Shown: positions 33,997 through 42,757 of the stretch, in pieces
How positions within the stretch are numbered: the first letter of the stretch is position 1
Layout: each line of letters starts with the position of its first letter
NCBI RefSeq assembly: GCF_001602525.1
Contig: NZ_LSYT01000001.1
Coordinates: 496,001 to 560,000, forward strand
Reading direction: 5' to 3'
Origin: Flavobacterium chilense
GTDB lineage: Bacteria; Bacteroidota; Bacteroidia; Flavobacteriales; Flavobacteriaceae
DNA: 64,000 bases
Notes under the pieces: model-generated
Databases searched by the model: none
Seen by the model: only the letters and a program-made list of their open reading frames with translations
Told to the model about the DNA's origin: nothing
Program-made: the position numbers and the translations under genes

Positions 33997-35397
33997 TTAT
34001 TCTAACGATTTCATATTTTCATCAAAAGTCAGTGTAACTGTTGTTCCCACTCCTATTTCACTGTCAATTTTAAATTCAATATTGAGCAGTTCCGTAATAC
34101 GTTTTACAATAGATAATCCTAATCCTGTACCTTTAATTTCGGGATGTTCGGTTGAATTTGATCTAAAGAAAGGAATGACTATTGCTTCGAGATCTTGTTT
34201 TGCAATTCCGATTCCGTTATCTGAGATTTTACAAATTGTTTTTTCGTTTTGTTTTGAAAGTGAAATTATAACTTGTCCGCCTTCGTTAGTATATTTAATT
34301 GCATTCGAGACAATATTTCTTATAATTGTAATGACTAAAAAGTTATCTGATTTGATATAATAATCCGCCTGGGTATTAAATTTTACTTTGATTTTTTGAT
34401 TGTTTATTTTCTCCGAATTCAATCTTAAAACATCCAGAATTAAAGAGTTTAAGTAAACCGATTCTGAATTGATGTTCTTTTTCTGATTTTCAAATCTCGC
34501 CATTAATAGGAGCTGATCTACCAAAGTATTTAAATGATCTACTTCATTAATACAATAATGTATTTTATCTTCATATTCCTTATTATCACGGGGTTTACGA
34601 ATCAAAACTTCTAGCGTTCCTTTAATAACCGTTAATGGCGTTCTTAATTCGTGTGAAGCATCAGATGTAAACTGTTTTTCTCGTTCGATGGCATCTTCTA
34701 TCCGATTTAAAAGATTGTTTATGGTTTTAGAAAGTGTATACAATTCGTCCCGCGTTCTGGGCAGCGGAATACGTGTTTTTAAATTGTCTTTTGTAATTAT
34801 TTTCGATGTATTTATTATGGCATTGATGGGTTTTATGCTACGTCCGGCAAAAAAGCGGGCTACAAAAAACAGCAATAATAAAATTCCTAAAAAAGACAAA
34901 CTCATTATATCAAACAAATTGTTGAGTACCATTTTTGAGTCTGCCAATGACATCGCGACTATAACATATCCTATTTTTTTGCCTTTAAGATGTAACGGAA
35001 CCTGAATTTGCCTGATGGCATGATCTCCCATTTTGGTATCAAATAATTCAAAGTCTTCAACTGAATCATTAAAACGGAGCGATTCTGTTTTTAGGTTTGG
35101 TGCTTTTTCGATGATTTTTTTATTGACATCTAAAAACTCTACAAAAACAGGATTTACATCTACCGTATTGTGTTCGCGCTCATTCCATTCTTCTTCATCA
35201 ATCAGGATGATTTTATCTCCAACCTGTTTTACTTCGTCGAGATGATTTTGTATTTCTACATGAATATTTTCATCAATATGACTGTAAACTGTGTGTTTTA
35301 CAATAGAATAAATTACAAAAAAAACCACCAGAATCAGCAATCCTGTGGTGATAATATAATTTAAGGCAATTCTGTTTTTAAAGGATAATTGCAACAT
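33997..35397 (-). CDS. Two-component sensor histidine kinase (466 aa)
   Basis: Transmembrane helix at about residues 13-33, a periplasmic sensor region to about 160, a second helix at about 163-183, HAMP (about 184-235), HisKA with phospho-acceptor His249 in SHELRTP, and a HATPase domain with the N box RNIVSNAIKY, SDNGIG, FFRSNS and GTGLGLSIVK. An intact CusS/PhoR-like inner-membrane kinase. Its start directly abuts the stop of the regulator gene, so the two are one operon and work as a pair. The signal is unknown. Confidence 0.92.
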   Translation of the reverse strand: MLQLSFKNRIALNYIITTGLLILVVFFVIYSIVKHTVYSHIDENIHVEIQNHLDEVKQVGDKIILIDEEEWNEREHNTVDVNPVFVEFLDVNKKIIEKAPNLKTESLRFNDSVEDFELFDTKMGDHAIRQIQVPLHLKGKKIGYVIVAMSLADSKMVLNNLFDIMSLSFLGILLLLFFVARFFAGRSIKPINAIINTSKIITKDNLKTRIPLPRTRDELYTLSKTINNLLNRIEDAIEREKQFTSDASHELRTPLTVIKGTLEVLIRKPRDNKEYEDKIHYCINEVDHLNTLVDQLLLMARFENQKKNINSESVYLNSLILDVLRLNSEKINNQKIKVKFNTQADYYIKSDNFLVITIIRNIVSNAIKYTNEGGQVIISLSKQNEKTICKISDNGIGIAKQDLEAIVIPFFRSNSTEHPEIKGTGLGLSIVKRITELLNIEFKIDSEIGVGTTVTLTFDENMKSLE

Positions 35398-36063
35398 TTA
35401 TAAATCGTTAGCGATATATCCAATACCGCGAATTGTTTTAATATAATCTTCTTCAATTTTTAAATTGAGTTTTTTTCGAATGGCATTTATAAAAACATCA
35501 ATTACTCCGGTATCGTATTCAAAATTGATTTCCCAAACGTCTTTTAAAATCTGATTTCGGGTACAAACTTTTCCTTTGTTCTGAATTAGATAGGTTAATA
35601 ATTCAAATTCTCGTTGTGTAAGCGATACTTCTTCTTCATTTTTGAGTACAATATGTTTCGATAAATCGATTTTAATTGTTCCTAAAGTTAAGATTTCAGA
35701 TTTTTTTTGATTTCTAAAATGAATTTTAACACGTTCTACCAATTCTTCAAAACTAAAAGGCTTTTTGATATAATCGTTGGCTCCGGCTTTTAAGCCTTCT
35801 ATGGTTTCCTGAACAGTATCTTTTGCTGTTAAAAAGATAATTGGAGTTGTCTGATCTTTGATTCTAATGGCTTTACATAAATCCAGACCATTAATTTTTG
35901 GGATCATCCAGTCGAGTAGAATCAAATCAAAGTGCTGCTCCTGAATCAATTCAAAACCTTTAGAACCGTCATTTGCAGTGGTAATCTGGTAACCTTCTTC
36001 CTGCAGACCCTGCTGCAAAAACTGGACGATACCTATTTCATCTTCGACTATTAAAATGTGCAT
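35398..36063 (-). CDS. OmpR-family response regulator (221 aa)
   Basis: Receiver domain with the acidic pair in IVEDE, phospho-acceptor Asp51 in LLDWMIP, Thr79 and Lys101 (KKPF), followed by an OmpR/PhoB winged-helix domain (about 125-221) containing LTQREFELLTYLI and the terminal RGIGYIA hairpin. Partner of the adjacent kinase. It is transcribed divergently from the LTA-synthase-like gene, which is a plausible target. Confidence 0.93.
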   Translation of the reverse strand: MHILIVEDEIGIVQFLQQGLQEEGYQITTANDGSKGFELIQEQHFDLILLDWMIPKINGLDLCKAIRIKDQTTPIIFLTAKDTVQETIEGLKAGANDYIKKPFSFEELVERVKIHFRNQKKSEILTLGTIKIDLSKHIVLKNEEEVSLTQREFELLTYLIQNKGKVCTRNQILKDVWEINFEYDTGVIDVFINAIRKKLNLKIEEDYIKTIRGIGYIANDL

Positions 36064-36245
36064 TATTGTTTAATTAAGATTAAAATTTGATTTTTTCTAT
36101 CCTCAAAGATAAAAATTTTGCTTCAGAAACTCTTAAAACACTATCAATAGAATAAAAATTACTATCTTAAGCAAATATTAATATAAAGTTAAGAAACCTT
36201 AAAGTGTTACTTAATCAAGAACTAATTTTTAGAGATTAATTTTGT

Positions 36246-38351
36246 ATGAAAAACAACCCCATGAATTTTTACAAAAAACTGTCCCCATTTTACAATCTTG
36301 CACTCTTTTATTTTATTGTAAGTTTTGTACTACGAATTGTTTTATTCTTTCATCCTATAACTCAAAGTTCCTTTACTTTTTTTGAAAGCCTGAAAATCTT
36401 CACTTTAGGACTTGTTTCTGATTTTTTTGTTTTTGTGGTTGCCAGTATTTTTTTATGGCTCTATTTAATTTTTATTTCTAATTCTAAATACAACAAACCT
36501 TCCGGCTATATTATTCTGGGTATTTTCACTGCCTTATTCATTTATGTTGCTTCCGGAAAAAGCATTGTTCATGAATATGGAGGTGCGTTGCCTGAAATTG
36601 TTTTAATTTTTCTGGGCATCAAAACAGCTCTTTTTGCTCTTTTGCTTTTTCTTCCAAAACTAAGGGATAAAATCAGATATTGGTTATTTGCTTTTGTAAT
36701 TTTCTTATATGTTTTACTTATTCTTCAAAACGGATTGAGTGAGTATTTCTTTTGGAATGAGTTTGGTGTAAAATATAATTTCATTGCTGTAAATTATCTT
36801 ATTTACACGAATGAGGTAATTGGAAATATTATGCAGTCTTATCCGGTAATTCCAATATTTTCCGCCTTATTTCTGATAACCGGAATTTTCACTTATTTTA
36901 TTCTAAAAAGATCCAGAAATTATATTGACAATATTCCGTCTTTGACTGAAAAATTAAAAATTTCCGGGGTTTATATTGTTTTGTTTTTGATCTCATTGTT
37001 TGCAATTCCAACTTTAGCCAAAACGGAAAACTCTAAAAATGTTTTTGTTAATGAATTACAGGCTAACGGCATCTATAAGTTTTATCTGGCTTTTCAGAAC
37101 AACAAACTGGATTATTTTAAATTCTACAAAACGCTTCCGGATCAGGAAGCTTTTGCTCTTTTAAAACAGCAGATTTCTGGTATTTCAGGACAAACTACAA
37201 TGCGAACGATAACTAGTGATTCTGTTGAAAATCATAAAAATGTGGTTTTGATTACAATCGAAAGTTATAGTGCTGAGTTTATGAAAATGTATGGAAATAA
37301 GGATAATATTACTCCTTTTTTAGACAGCCTTGCGCAAAAAAGTATGCAGTTTACTAATTTGTATGCTGCAGGTAATCGTACAGTACGCGGACTTGAGGCG
37401 GTAACTTTATGTTTGCCTCCAACTGCAGGCGAAAGTGTTGTAAAAAGAGAGGACAATAAAAATAAGTTTTCTACCGGTTCTATCTTTAAACAAAAAGGAT
37501 ACAGCGTTAAATATATGTATGGTGGTGACGCTTTTTTTGATAATATGCAGGATTTTTATTCCGGAAACGGTTATGAGATTGTAGACAAATCAAGCTTTAC
37601 TCCTGAAGAAATAACTTTTTCAAATGTTTGGGGTGTTTGCGATGAAGACATGTACAATAAGGCAATCAAGGTGATGAACGCTGAAGCGAAAGAGAATAAG
37701 CCGTTTTTTAATCATATTATGACGGTGAGTAACCACAGACCATTTACGTATCCGAATAATAAAATTGATATTCCGGGTGATATTAAATCTCGTGATGGTG
37801 GTGTAAAATACACGGATTATTCATTGAAAAAATTCTTTGAAATGGCAAGCAAACAAGAATGGTTCAAAAATACTGTTTTTGTTATTGTTGCAGATCATTG
37901 TGCATCAAGTGCCGGAAAAACTGAACTTCCGTTGGACAAATACAGAATTCCTGCCTTTATCTATATTCCTGATGCAAAACCAGAAAAACACAATCAGTTA
38001 ATGTCGCAAATTGACCTTATGCCGACTCTTTTTGGATTATTGAATTTTAGCTACGAAAGTAAGTTTTATGGTCAGGATGTTTTAAAACCGGATTATAAAC
38101 CCAGAGCATTTATTGCTACATATCAGGATTTAGGCTTGATTAAGGATAATGTTTTGACGGTTTTATCACCAAAACAACAGGTAAAACAATTTGATTTACA
38201 AATAAATACAAAACTCGGAATTGCTCCTGAATATCAAATTGATTTTAATGAGATTCCGATGAAAGCAGATAGAACTGATTTAATTAAGGAAACTATTTCT
38301 TTTTATCAAACAGCCTCGGATATGCTGAAACATAAAAAGTATCAGAGGTAG
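36246..38351 (+). CDS. LTA-synthase-like membrane sulfatase/phosphotransferase (701 aa)
   Basis: Five transmembrane helices in the N-terminal 270 residues (from about 20-40 to about 235-260), then an extracytoplasmic alkaline-phosphatase/sulfatase domain: VVLITIESYSAEFM with the metal Glu, GNRTVRGLEA with the probable nucleophile Thr, and FVIVADHCASS with the metal Asp/His. The layout equals LtaS/OpgB/MdoB. Flavobacteria have no lipoteichoic acid, so it probably moves glycerol phosphate or phosphoethanolamine onto a periplasmic glycan or lipid. TAATTTTG (36238-36245) directly before ATG is a perfect -7 box, so the start may be the second Met at 36261. Confidence 0.85.
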   Translation: MKNNPMNFYKKLSPFYNLALFYFIVSFVLRIVLFFHPITQSSFTFFESLKIFTLGLVSDFFVFVVASIFLWLYLIFISNSKYNKPSGYIILGIFTALFIYVASGKSIVHEYGGALPEIVLIFLGIKTALFALLLFLPKLRDKIRYWLFAFVIFLYVLLILQNGLSEYFFWNEFGVKYNFIAVNYLIYTNEVIGNIMQSYPVIPIFSALFLITGIFTYFILKRSRNYIDNIPSLTEKLKISGVYIVLFLISLFAIPTLAKTENSKNVFVNELQANGIYKFYLAFQNNKLDYFKFYKTLPDQEAFALLKQQISGISGQTTMRTITSDSVENHKNVVLITIESYSAEFMKMYGNKDNITPFLDSLAQKSMQFTNLYAAGNRTVRGLEAVTLCLPPTAGESVVKREDNKNKFSTGSIFKQKGYSVKYMYGGDAFFDNMQDFYSGNGYEIVDKSSFTPEEITFSNVWGVCDEDMYNKAIKVMNAEAKENKPFFNHIMTVSNHRPFTYPNNKIDIPGDIKSRDGGVKYTDYSLKKFFEMASKQEWFKNTVFVIVADHCASSAGKTELPLDKYRIPAFIYIPDAKPEKHNQLMSQIDLMPTLFGLLNFSYESKFYGQDVLKPDYKPRAFIATYQDLGLIKDNVLTVLSPKQQVKQFDLQINTKLGIAPEYQIDFNEIPMKADRTDLIKETISFYQTASDMLKHKKYQR

Positions 38352-38417
38352 TTTATTGCTCCCTTTTGATTTGTGAGTGTATATAAAACGTATGTTTCTT
38401 TTGAAAACAAATGTCTT

Positions 38418-38493
38418 AGCCCTGATGGAAGCGATATCCTTTTATTTTTTTCTTTAAAAAATAAAAGATACTAGCGGACAGCAGGAAATAGCT
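38418..38493. repeat. Flavobacterial palindromic intergenic repeat
   Basis: Begins AGCCCTGATGGAAGCGATATCC and ends GCGGACAGCAGGAAATAGCT in two parts; the inner arms (about 38430-38450 and 38456-38476) form an A/T-rich stem. I recognise the AGCCCTGAT...AGCAGG pattern as a common Flavobacterium intergenic element, related in layout to the one at 30063-30150. Confidence 0.65.
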
Positions 38494-38521
38494 ACTAACG
38501 CTTCTGATTAATTTAATAATA

Positions 38522-38563
38522 AATTAAAAGCCCCAAACTCATTCGAATTTGGGGCTTTTAATT
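38522..38563. terminator. Bidirectional terminator
   Basis: Sixteen-base arms (38522-38537 and 38548-38563, core AAAAGCCCCAAA) are exact reverse complements. It separates the converging sulfatase and phospholipase/nuclease genes. Confidence 0.88.
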
Positions 38564-38583
38564 TATGAAATAAGACTATTTTT

Positions 38584-39582
38584 TTAGTCGTTTTGGTTTT
38601 TCATTCCAAATAGATTTCCTTGTTGAAACAATTTTAAATCATCTTTTAAGGCCTGATTGTTTCTTTGTGTAACTGCTGGTGCATCTAAGTCACTTAAATC
38701 TGGTTTCCCTGCATTTACCCATGCTGTATACCAAAAACTTGCGGTTGCTGTAATAGCTTTTCTCATTTGAGTTTCAACCATTCCGTTTAATTGTTCGTGT
38801 AGTTTTTTAGCATATTCATCAGAGAAAACCGGTGTGTTGTATTTGCTTTTCAATACTTTTCCGTCAGCATCCATTTTAAAAACCTGATTTTCCGGAGTTG
38901 CCGTTCTTAGCTTTTTATCAATATCTAATAATGGTTTAGCTAAACTATGGGTATCATTGATCATATCCCAGACTGCTTTATGAACATCATCATAATACTG
39001 TGCCTGTGGAACATTTAATTTGTAATTTTTAGCAAACAATTCAGGAAGTCTGCTTTCCCAAAGTGAATGAATTCCTTTTTGGTCGCTCAATTGTCCGTCA
39101 TGATTTGCAGAAGTATGTAATGGCATGTGAGCATCACCTATATAATGACCTAAATCTGCAGCAAGGAATAAAATTTCTGCTCTGTTTTTATCTTTAAAAG
39201 CTTTAGTTAACTTTACCATCATGTCTTCGATATACCAAGGTAAAATTCCGTTATCATTAAGGAACTTAGCGTTGTATTTTTTCTTTGCTTCTTCCATGGT
39301 TTTTGGCAAAGTATCAACAGACCCAAAATTTTCCATATCAAAATAATGTCTTGGATTTTCATCTTTGTAATTCAAGGCATATTTACGAATATCCGGTACA
39401 GAAGCTTCTTGTGTAATAAAATCGATATGGTTGTAAAAGAAAATCTGAAGTGGATGTGGCAGAGCCATAACTGCAGCTTTGTTAATACGTTCGTGACCCA
39501 CAATTCCCCAGGATAATGTCAAAAAACCAATTGCTAATGCGAATAATGCAATTAGTCTTGGTTTCATTTTAAAGTTTTTCAT
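38584..39582 (-). CDS. Secreted S1/P1 nuclease or zinc phospholipase C-like protein (332 aa)
   Basis: A hydrophobic signal segment ends just before Trp-Gly (FLTLS then WGIVGHERIN), and in this superfamily the mature N-terminal Trp is itself a zinc ligand. Further ligands are seen in GHERINKAAV, DLGHYIGDAHMPLHT and GIHSLWE. The protein would hydrolyse phosphodiesters (nucleic acid or phospholipid) outside the inner membrane; sequence alone does not decide which. It is a single gene with a long C-terminal Q/K/N-rich tail. Confidence 0.78.
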   Translation of the reverse strand: MKNFKMKPRLIALFALAIGFLTLSWGIVGHERINKAAVMALPHPLQIFFYNHIDFITQEASVPDIRKYALNYKDENPRHYFDMENFGSVDTLPKTMEEAKKKYNAKFLNDNGILPWYIEDMMVKLTKAFKDKNRAEILFLAADLGHYIGDAHMPLHTSANHDGQLSDQKGIHSLWESRLPELFAKNYKLNVPQAQYYDDVHKAVWDMINDTHSLAKPLLDIDKKLRTATPENQVFKMDADGKVLKSKYNTPVFSDEYAKKLHEQLNGMVETQMRKAITATASFWYTAWVNAGKPDLSDLDAPAVTQRNNQALKDDLKLFQQGNLFGMKNQND

Positions 39583-39690
39583 TTTTGTTTTTTTATTAGA
39601 GGGGTCAAATTTACCTTATTTAAATATAATTCGAAAGAATACTAATTAATATTCTGCTAATTTAATTTTATTTGGTTTTCAAACCTTTTT

Positions 39691-39722
39691 TTTGACATTA
39701 GTTCATATTAAAAGTTTCTTTG
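39691..39722 (+). promoter_or_regulatory. Bacteroidota promoter of the secreted unknown gene
   Basis: TTTG (39691-39694), 20 bases, then TTTCTTTG (39715-39722, seven of eight positions of TAnnTTTG), 37 bases before the ATG. This is the clearest two-box promoter in the window. Confidence 0.6.
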
Positions 39723-39759
39723 TAAATTCGTCTTACTTTTTACTTTTAAAATTTAAATT

Positions 39760-40710
39760 ATGCGCCTGATTCGCCTGACTATTCTTTTCTTAATATACTC
39801 TTCTATCGCTACAGCACAAGATATTGTGCAATTAAAAAATGTTAATGATACTATTTTAAATACCAAAAGAACATTGCAAATGCCTGATCCGCTGGATCCG
39901 GTAAAAACAATGCAAAAATTATTTCCGGGCAAATTATACCATCTTTCGGATCGTAATACTTTTATTAGCTGGAATTGTAAAAATTGCAAAACTACTTCTT
40001 ATGTTGATGTTAATGGTGTTGAAGGTGATCAGCTATTTCCTTACAGCAGAGGTGTTGCGACAAGATTGCTTTCTAATCTTGATTATACGGACTCTAAAGG
40101 AAATCAGTTTAAATTATTGCTTTTTAATCACTCTGAATATGATGAAGACGGGCTACAAACCAGCAGATTTTCTGGTGGTCTTGTAGGTGTTGCCAAGTTT
40201 GCCAAAAATGATAAAGTGTGGCAAATGAGATCTTTTCAGCCTGGTGTTGCTGCATTTGGTGCATTTGCCCAGGCTCCAAATGCTAAACTTGTTGAAATTG
40301 GTGAAGATCAATATGCTTTTACTTTTTTACATGTAAATGGCGGTGCTGGTGGTCCTTTTGAAGGCATTCTTTATCTTGTTGCCGGATTTGATGGTAAATA
40401 CCAACCTATTATGGAAGTCTACGATTATCAGCTTACAAATGTTGAAAGTGTAAAATGGTCCAGTTCTTATACGGTGGTGAATGACAATACTAAAAAGCAT
40501 TTTAGGGATATTGTTATTAAAACAAATGGTTCGTTTAATAAGGCTGCGCAAGCTAAAGATGAATTTGAAGTAAATTTACCAGAAGAAATTGCTGCAATGG
40601 CTAAATCTAAAAAACAGTTTAATTTTGAAATTGAAAAACGTTTCTCATTTAAAGGCAAACTATATAAAATGATTGAAAAGCCAATTGTTAAGTTCTCTAA
40701 TGTAAAATAA
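39760..40710 (+). CDS. Secreted protein of unknown function (316 aa)
   Basis: Signal peptide to about residue 20 (YSSIATAQD). The mature part has a CKNC motif (about residue 74) and a long beta-rich body with GLVGVAKFAKND and GGAGGPFEGILYLVAGFDG. No catalytic motif or known domain is recognised. It stands alone between the S1/P1-like gene (divergent) and yeiH (convergent), so context gives little. Likely periplasmic. Confidence 0.75.
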   Translation: MRLIRLTILFLIYSSIATAQDIVQLKNVNDTILNTKRTLQMPDPLDPVKTMQKLFPGKLYHLSDRNTFISWNCKNCKTTSYVDVNGVEGDQLFPYSRGVATRLLSNLDYTDSKGNQFKLLLFNHSEYDEDGLQTSRFSGGLVGVAKFAKNDKVWQMRSFQPGVAAFGAFAQAPNAKLVEIGEDQYAFTFLHVNGGAGGPFEGILYLVAGFDGKYQPIMEVYDYQLTNVESVKWSSSYTVVNDNTKKHFRDIVIKTNGSFNKAAQAKDEFEVNLPEEIAAMAKSKKQFNFEIEKRFSFKGKLYKMIEKPIVKFSNVK

Positions 40711-40722
40711 ATCTGTTTTCTT

Positions 40723-41688
40723 TTAGTGAAAATATAATATCGATACCAAAGCTAAACCTGCAATAAACATCCACAGAAAAACTCCCTGAAGCAAAGGCTT
40801 TACTCCTACTGATTTTAAGGTATTTATATTTAAAGTGGCTCCAATCAAAAACAAGGTTATGGTTAAACCAATTTTGGCAATAGTAACAACATAAGGCGCA
40901 ATAACAGTTGTTGCTGGAACATAAGTATTTAAAAGCATGGCCAGAATAAACAAGCCAATGAAATAAGGAACCTTAATTTTTGAGTTTTTATTTTTGAATA
41001 TTACAGCGGTTAAAAGAGAAATTGGAATTATCCATAAGGCTCTGGCTAGTTTTACAGTTGTAGCGATTTGCAAAGCCTCGGCTCCATATTTGTTGGCCGC
41101 TCCTACAACTGAGCTTGTATCATGAATGGCTATGGCACACCATAAACCAAAATCTTTTTGAGATAAATCAAGCTGATGACCGATAAATGGAAAAACAAAT
41201 AAGGCTATTGAATTTAGAATAAAAATTACACCTAACGCAATTGAGGTTTGATTTTCGTTTGATTTAATTACCGGAGAGATTGCTGCAATAGCACTTCCGC
41301 CACAAATTGCGGTTCCGCATGAAATTAAGTGAGATGTTTTTTTATCAGTTTTAAGCCATTTGCCTAAAAATGTTCCTAATAGCAAGGTACTGAAGATAGA
41401 TAGTATTGTTAACACAAAACCTTCTTTTCCAGCTGAAAGTGCGCTTGTGGCATTCATTCCGAAACCTAAACCTACAACTGAAAATTGCAGCAAATATGTA
41501 ATGGCTTTGTTATTGAATTCTACAAATGGATTTCCAAATACATTGACCATAATCACTCCTAACAATAAAGCAATTGGAGGAGAAATGATCGAAAATAAAC
41601 ATAATGCAATTATTAAAGCAAAAATTGCTTGTTGAATATAGAGATTAACTTCTAATAAATGTGTCGTTGGGTGTTGTTTTGTTTTCAA
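40723..41688 (-). CDS. YeiH-family putative sulfate exporter (321 aa)
   Basis: About ten transmembrane helices with the family's central GTAICGGSAIAAISPVI and CAIAIHDTSSVVGAA motifs (UPF0324/Cons_hypoth698). The start is TTG 41686-41688; no ATG is in frame until well inside the protein. It lies 73 bases after a LysR-type regulator on the same strand. YeiH beside a LysR (YeiE) is also the arrangement in E. coli, which supports regulation of this transporter by the neighbour. Substrate not proven. Confidence 0.85.
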   Translation of the reverse strand: MKTKQHPTTHLLEVNLYIQQAIFALIIALCLFSIISPPIALLLGVIMVNVFGNPFVEFNNKAITYLLQFSVVGLGFGMNATSALSAGKEGFVLTILSIFSTLLLGTFLGKWLKTDKKTSHLISCGTAICGGSAIAAISPVIKSNENQTSIALGVIFILNSIALFVFPFIGHQLDLSQKDFGLWCAIAIHDTSSVVGAANKYGAEALQIATTVKLARALWIIPISLLTAVIFKNKNSKIKVPYFIGLFILAMLLNTYVPATTVIAPYVVTIAKIGLTITLFLIGATLNINTLKSVGVKPLLQGVFLWMFIAGLALVSILYFH

Positions 41689-41761
41689 AATAATGAATTT
41701 GATATTTCGTTACAAAGGTCTGTCGTTTATACCATAATCACTAATCGTAAAAAACAATCGA

Positions 41762-42658
41762 CTATAACTCTAAGTTATAATAAGACGAAAGATTTTGAAT
41801 AAACAGCTCTGATAATGAATCTGATTTACCTAATAAAGTGATGACATAAAAATATCTGTCTATAGCTAAATTGGCAACATCCAAAACCATTAATTCATTA
41901 TTTTTAAGCTCTTTACTTACTGCATGTATTGACATAAAAGCTAAACAATCTGAGTTTAACAAATAAGATTTTATACTTTCTGTGGATCCTAACTGCATTT
42001 CGATTTGTAAATCGGTTATTTTAAGATCGAGTTGTTTTAAAGCATATTCTATAACTTCAAGTGTTCCTGAGCCACGTTCGCGGGTAATAAATTTCATTGA
42101 TTTTAAATCTTCTAATGAAATTTCATTTTGTTTTGCAAAAGGATTTTTAGTATTACAAACCAAAACTAATTCGTCTTTTAGAAACGGAATGTATTTTATT
42201 GATTGGTTTCTGGATTGTCCTTCGACTATTCCAATTTCTATTTCTTTATTAATTAAAGCATTCTCAATTTGTTCTGTATTTCCATTGAGCAAATTAACTT
42301 TTATATCTTTTTGTTTTTGGTGAAAACGTGCCAAAACCGGAGAAATAAGATACTGAGCAATTGTAGTGCTTGCTCCTAGTCTCAACAAACCCTTACGTTC
42401 GTTAATAAACGAACTCATATCAAAGTCGATTTCGCGATAGATTTCGAAGATACTTTTAGTGTGTTTAAGTAAAATCTCACCCGCTGGTGTTAAGGCTATT
42501 TTAGAACCGTTTCGCTCAAAAAGTTTAGTTTTATAAGTTTCTTCAAGTTCCTGAATGTGTTTTGAAACTGCTGGCTGGGAAATATATAATTCTGTTGCTG
42601 CTTTTGTAAAATTAAGACGAAGTGCAACGGTGTGAAATACTTTTAGCCTAAAATCCAT
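41762..42658 (-). CDS. LysR-family transcription regulator (298 aa)
   Basis: N-terminal winged HTH (residues 1-60: FRLKVFHTVALRLNFTKAA and SQPAVSKHIQELE) and a periplasmic-binding-like effector domain (about 90-295). I start at ATG 42656-42658 (MDFRLKVF). The 20 upstream codons are a translation of the GTTTCAA/G phrase repeat in the spacer, not family sequence. It probably controls the downstream yeiH-like gene in response to a small molecule such as a sulfur compound (inference from YeiE/CysB relatives). Confidence 0.9.
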   Translation of the reverse strand: MDFRLKVFHTVALRLNFTKAATELYISQPAVSKHIQELEETYKTKLFERNGSKIALTPAGEILLKHTKSIFEIYREIDFDMSSFINERKGLLRLGASTTIAQYLISPVLARFHQKQKDIKVNLLNGNTEQIENALINKEIEIGIVEGQSRNQSIKYIPFLKDELVLVCNTKNPFAKQNEISLEDLKSMKFITRERGSGTLEVIEYALKQLDLKITDLQIEMQLGSTESIKSYLLNSDCLAFMSIHAVSKELKNNELMVLDVANLAIDRYFYVITLLGKSDSLSELFIQNLSSYYNLEL

Positions 42659-42757
42659 AATTATAGTTTTTTTTGTTTCAAGTTTCAAGTTTAAAGTTTC
42701 AGGTTTCAGATTAATCAAAAACTCTGAACCTTTGCCCCTATGAATCTCTGCAACTTT

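Noticed and set aside
42659..42718. Extended N-terminus of the LysR regulator
   Set aside because: The added residues are a translation of the GTTTCAA/G phrase repeat; LysR proteins begin at about MDFRLKVF.
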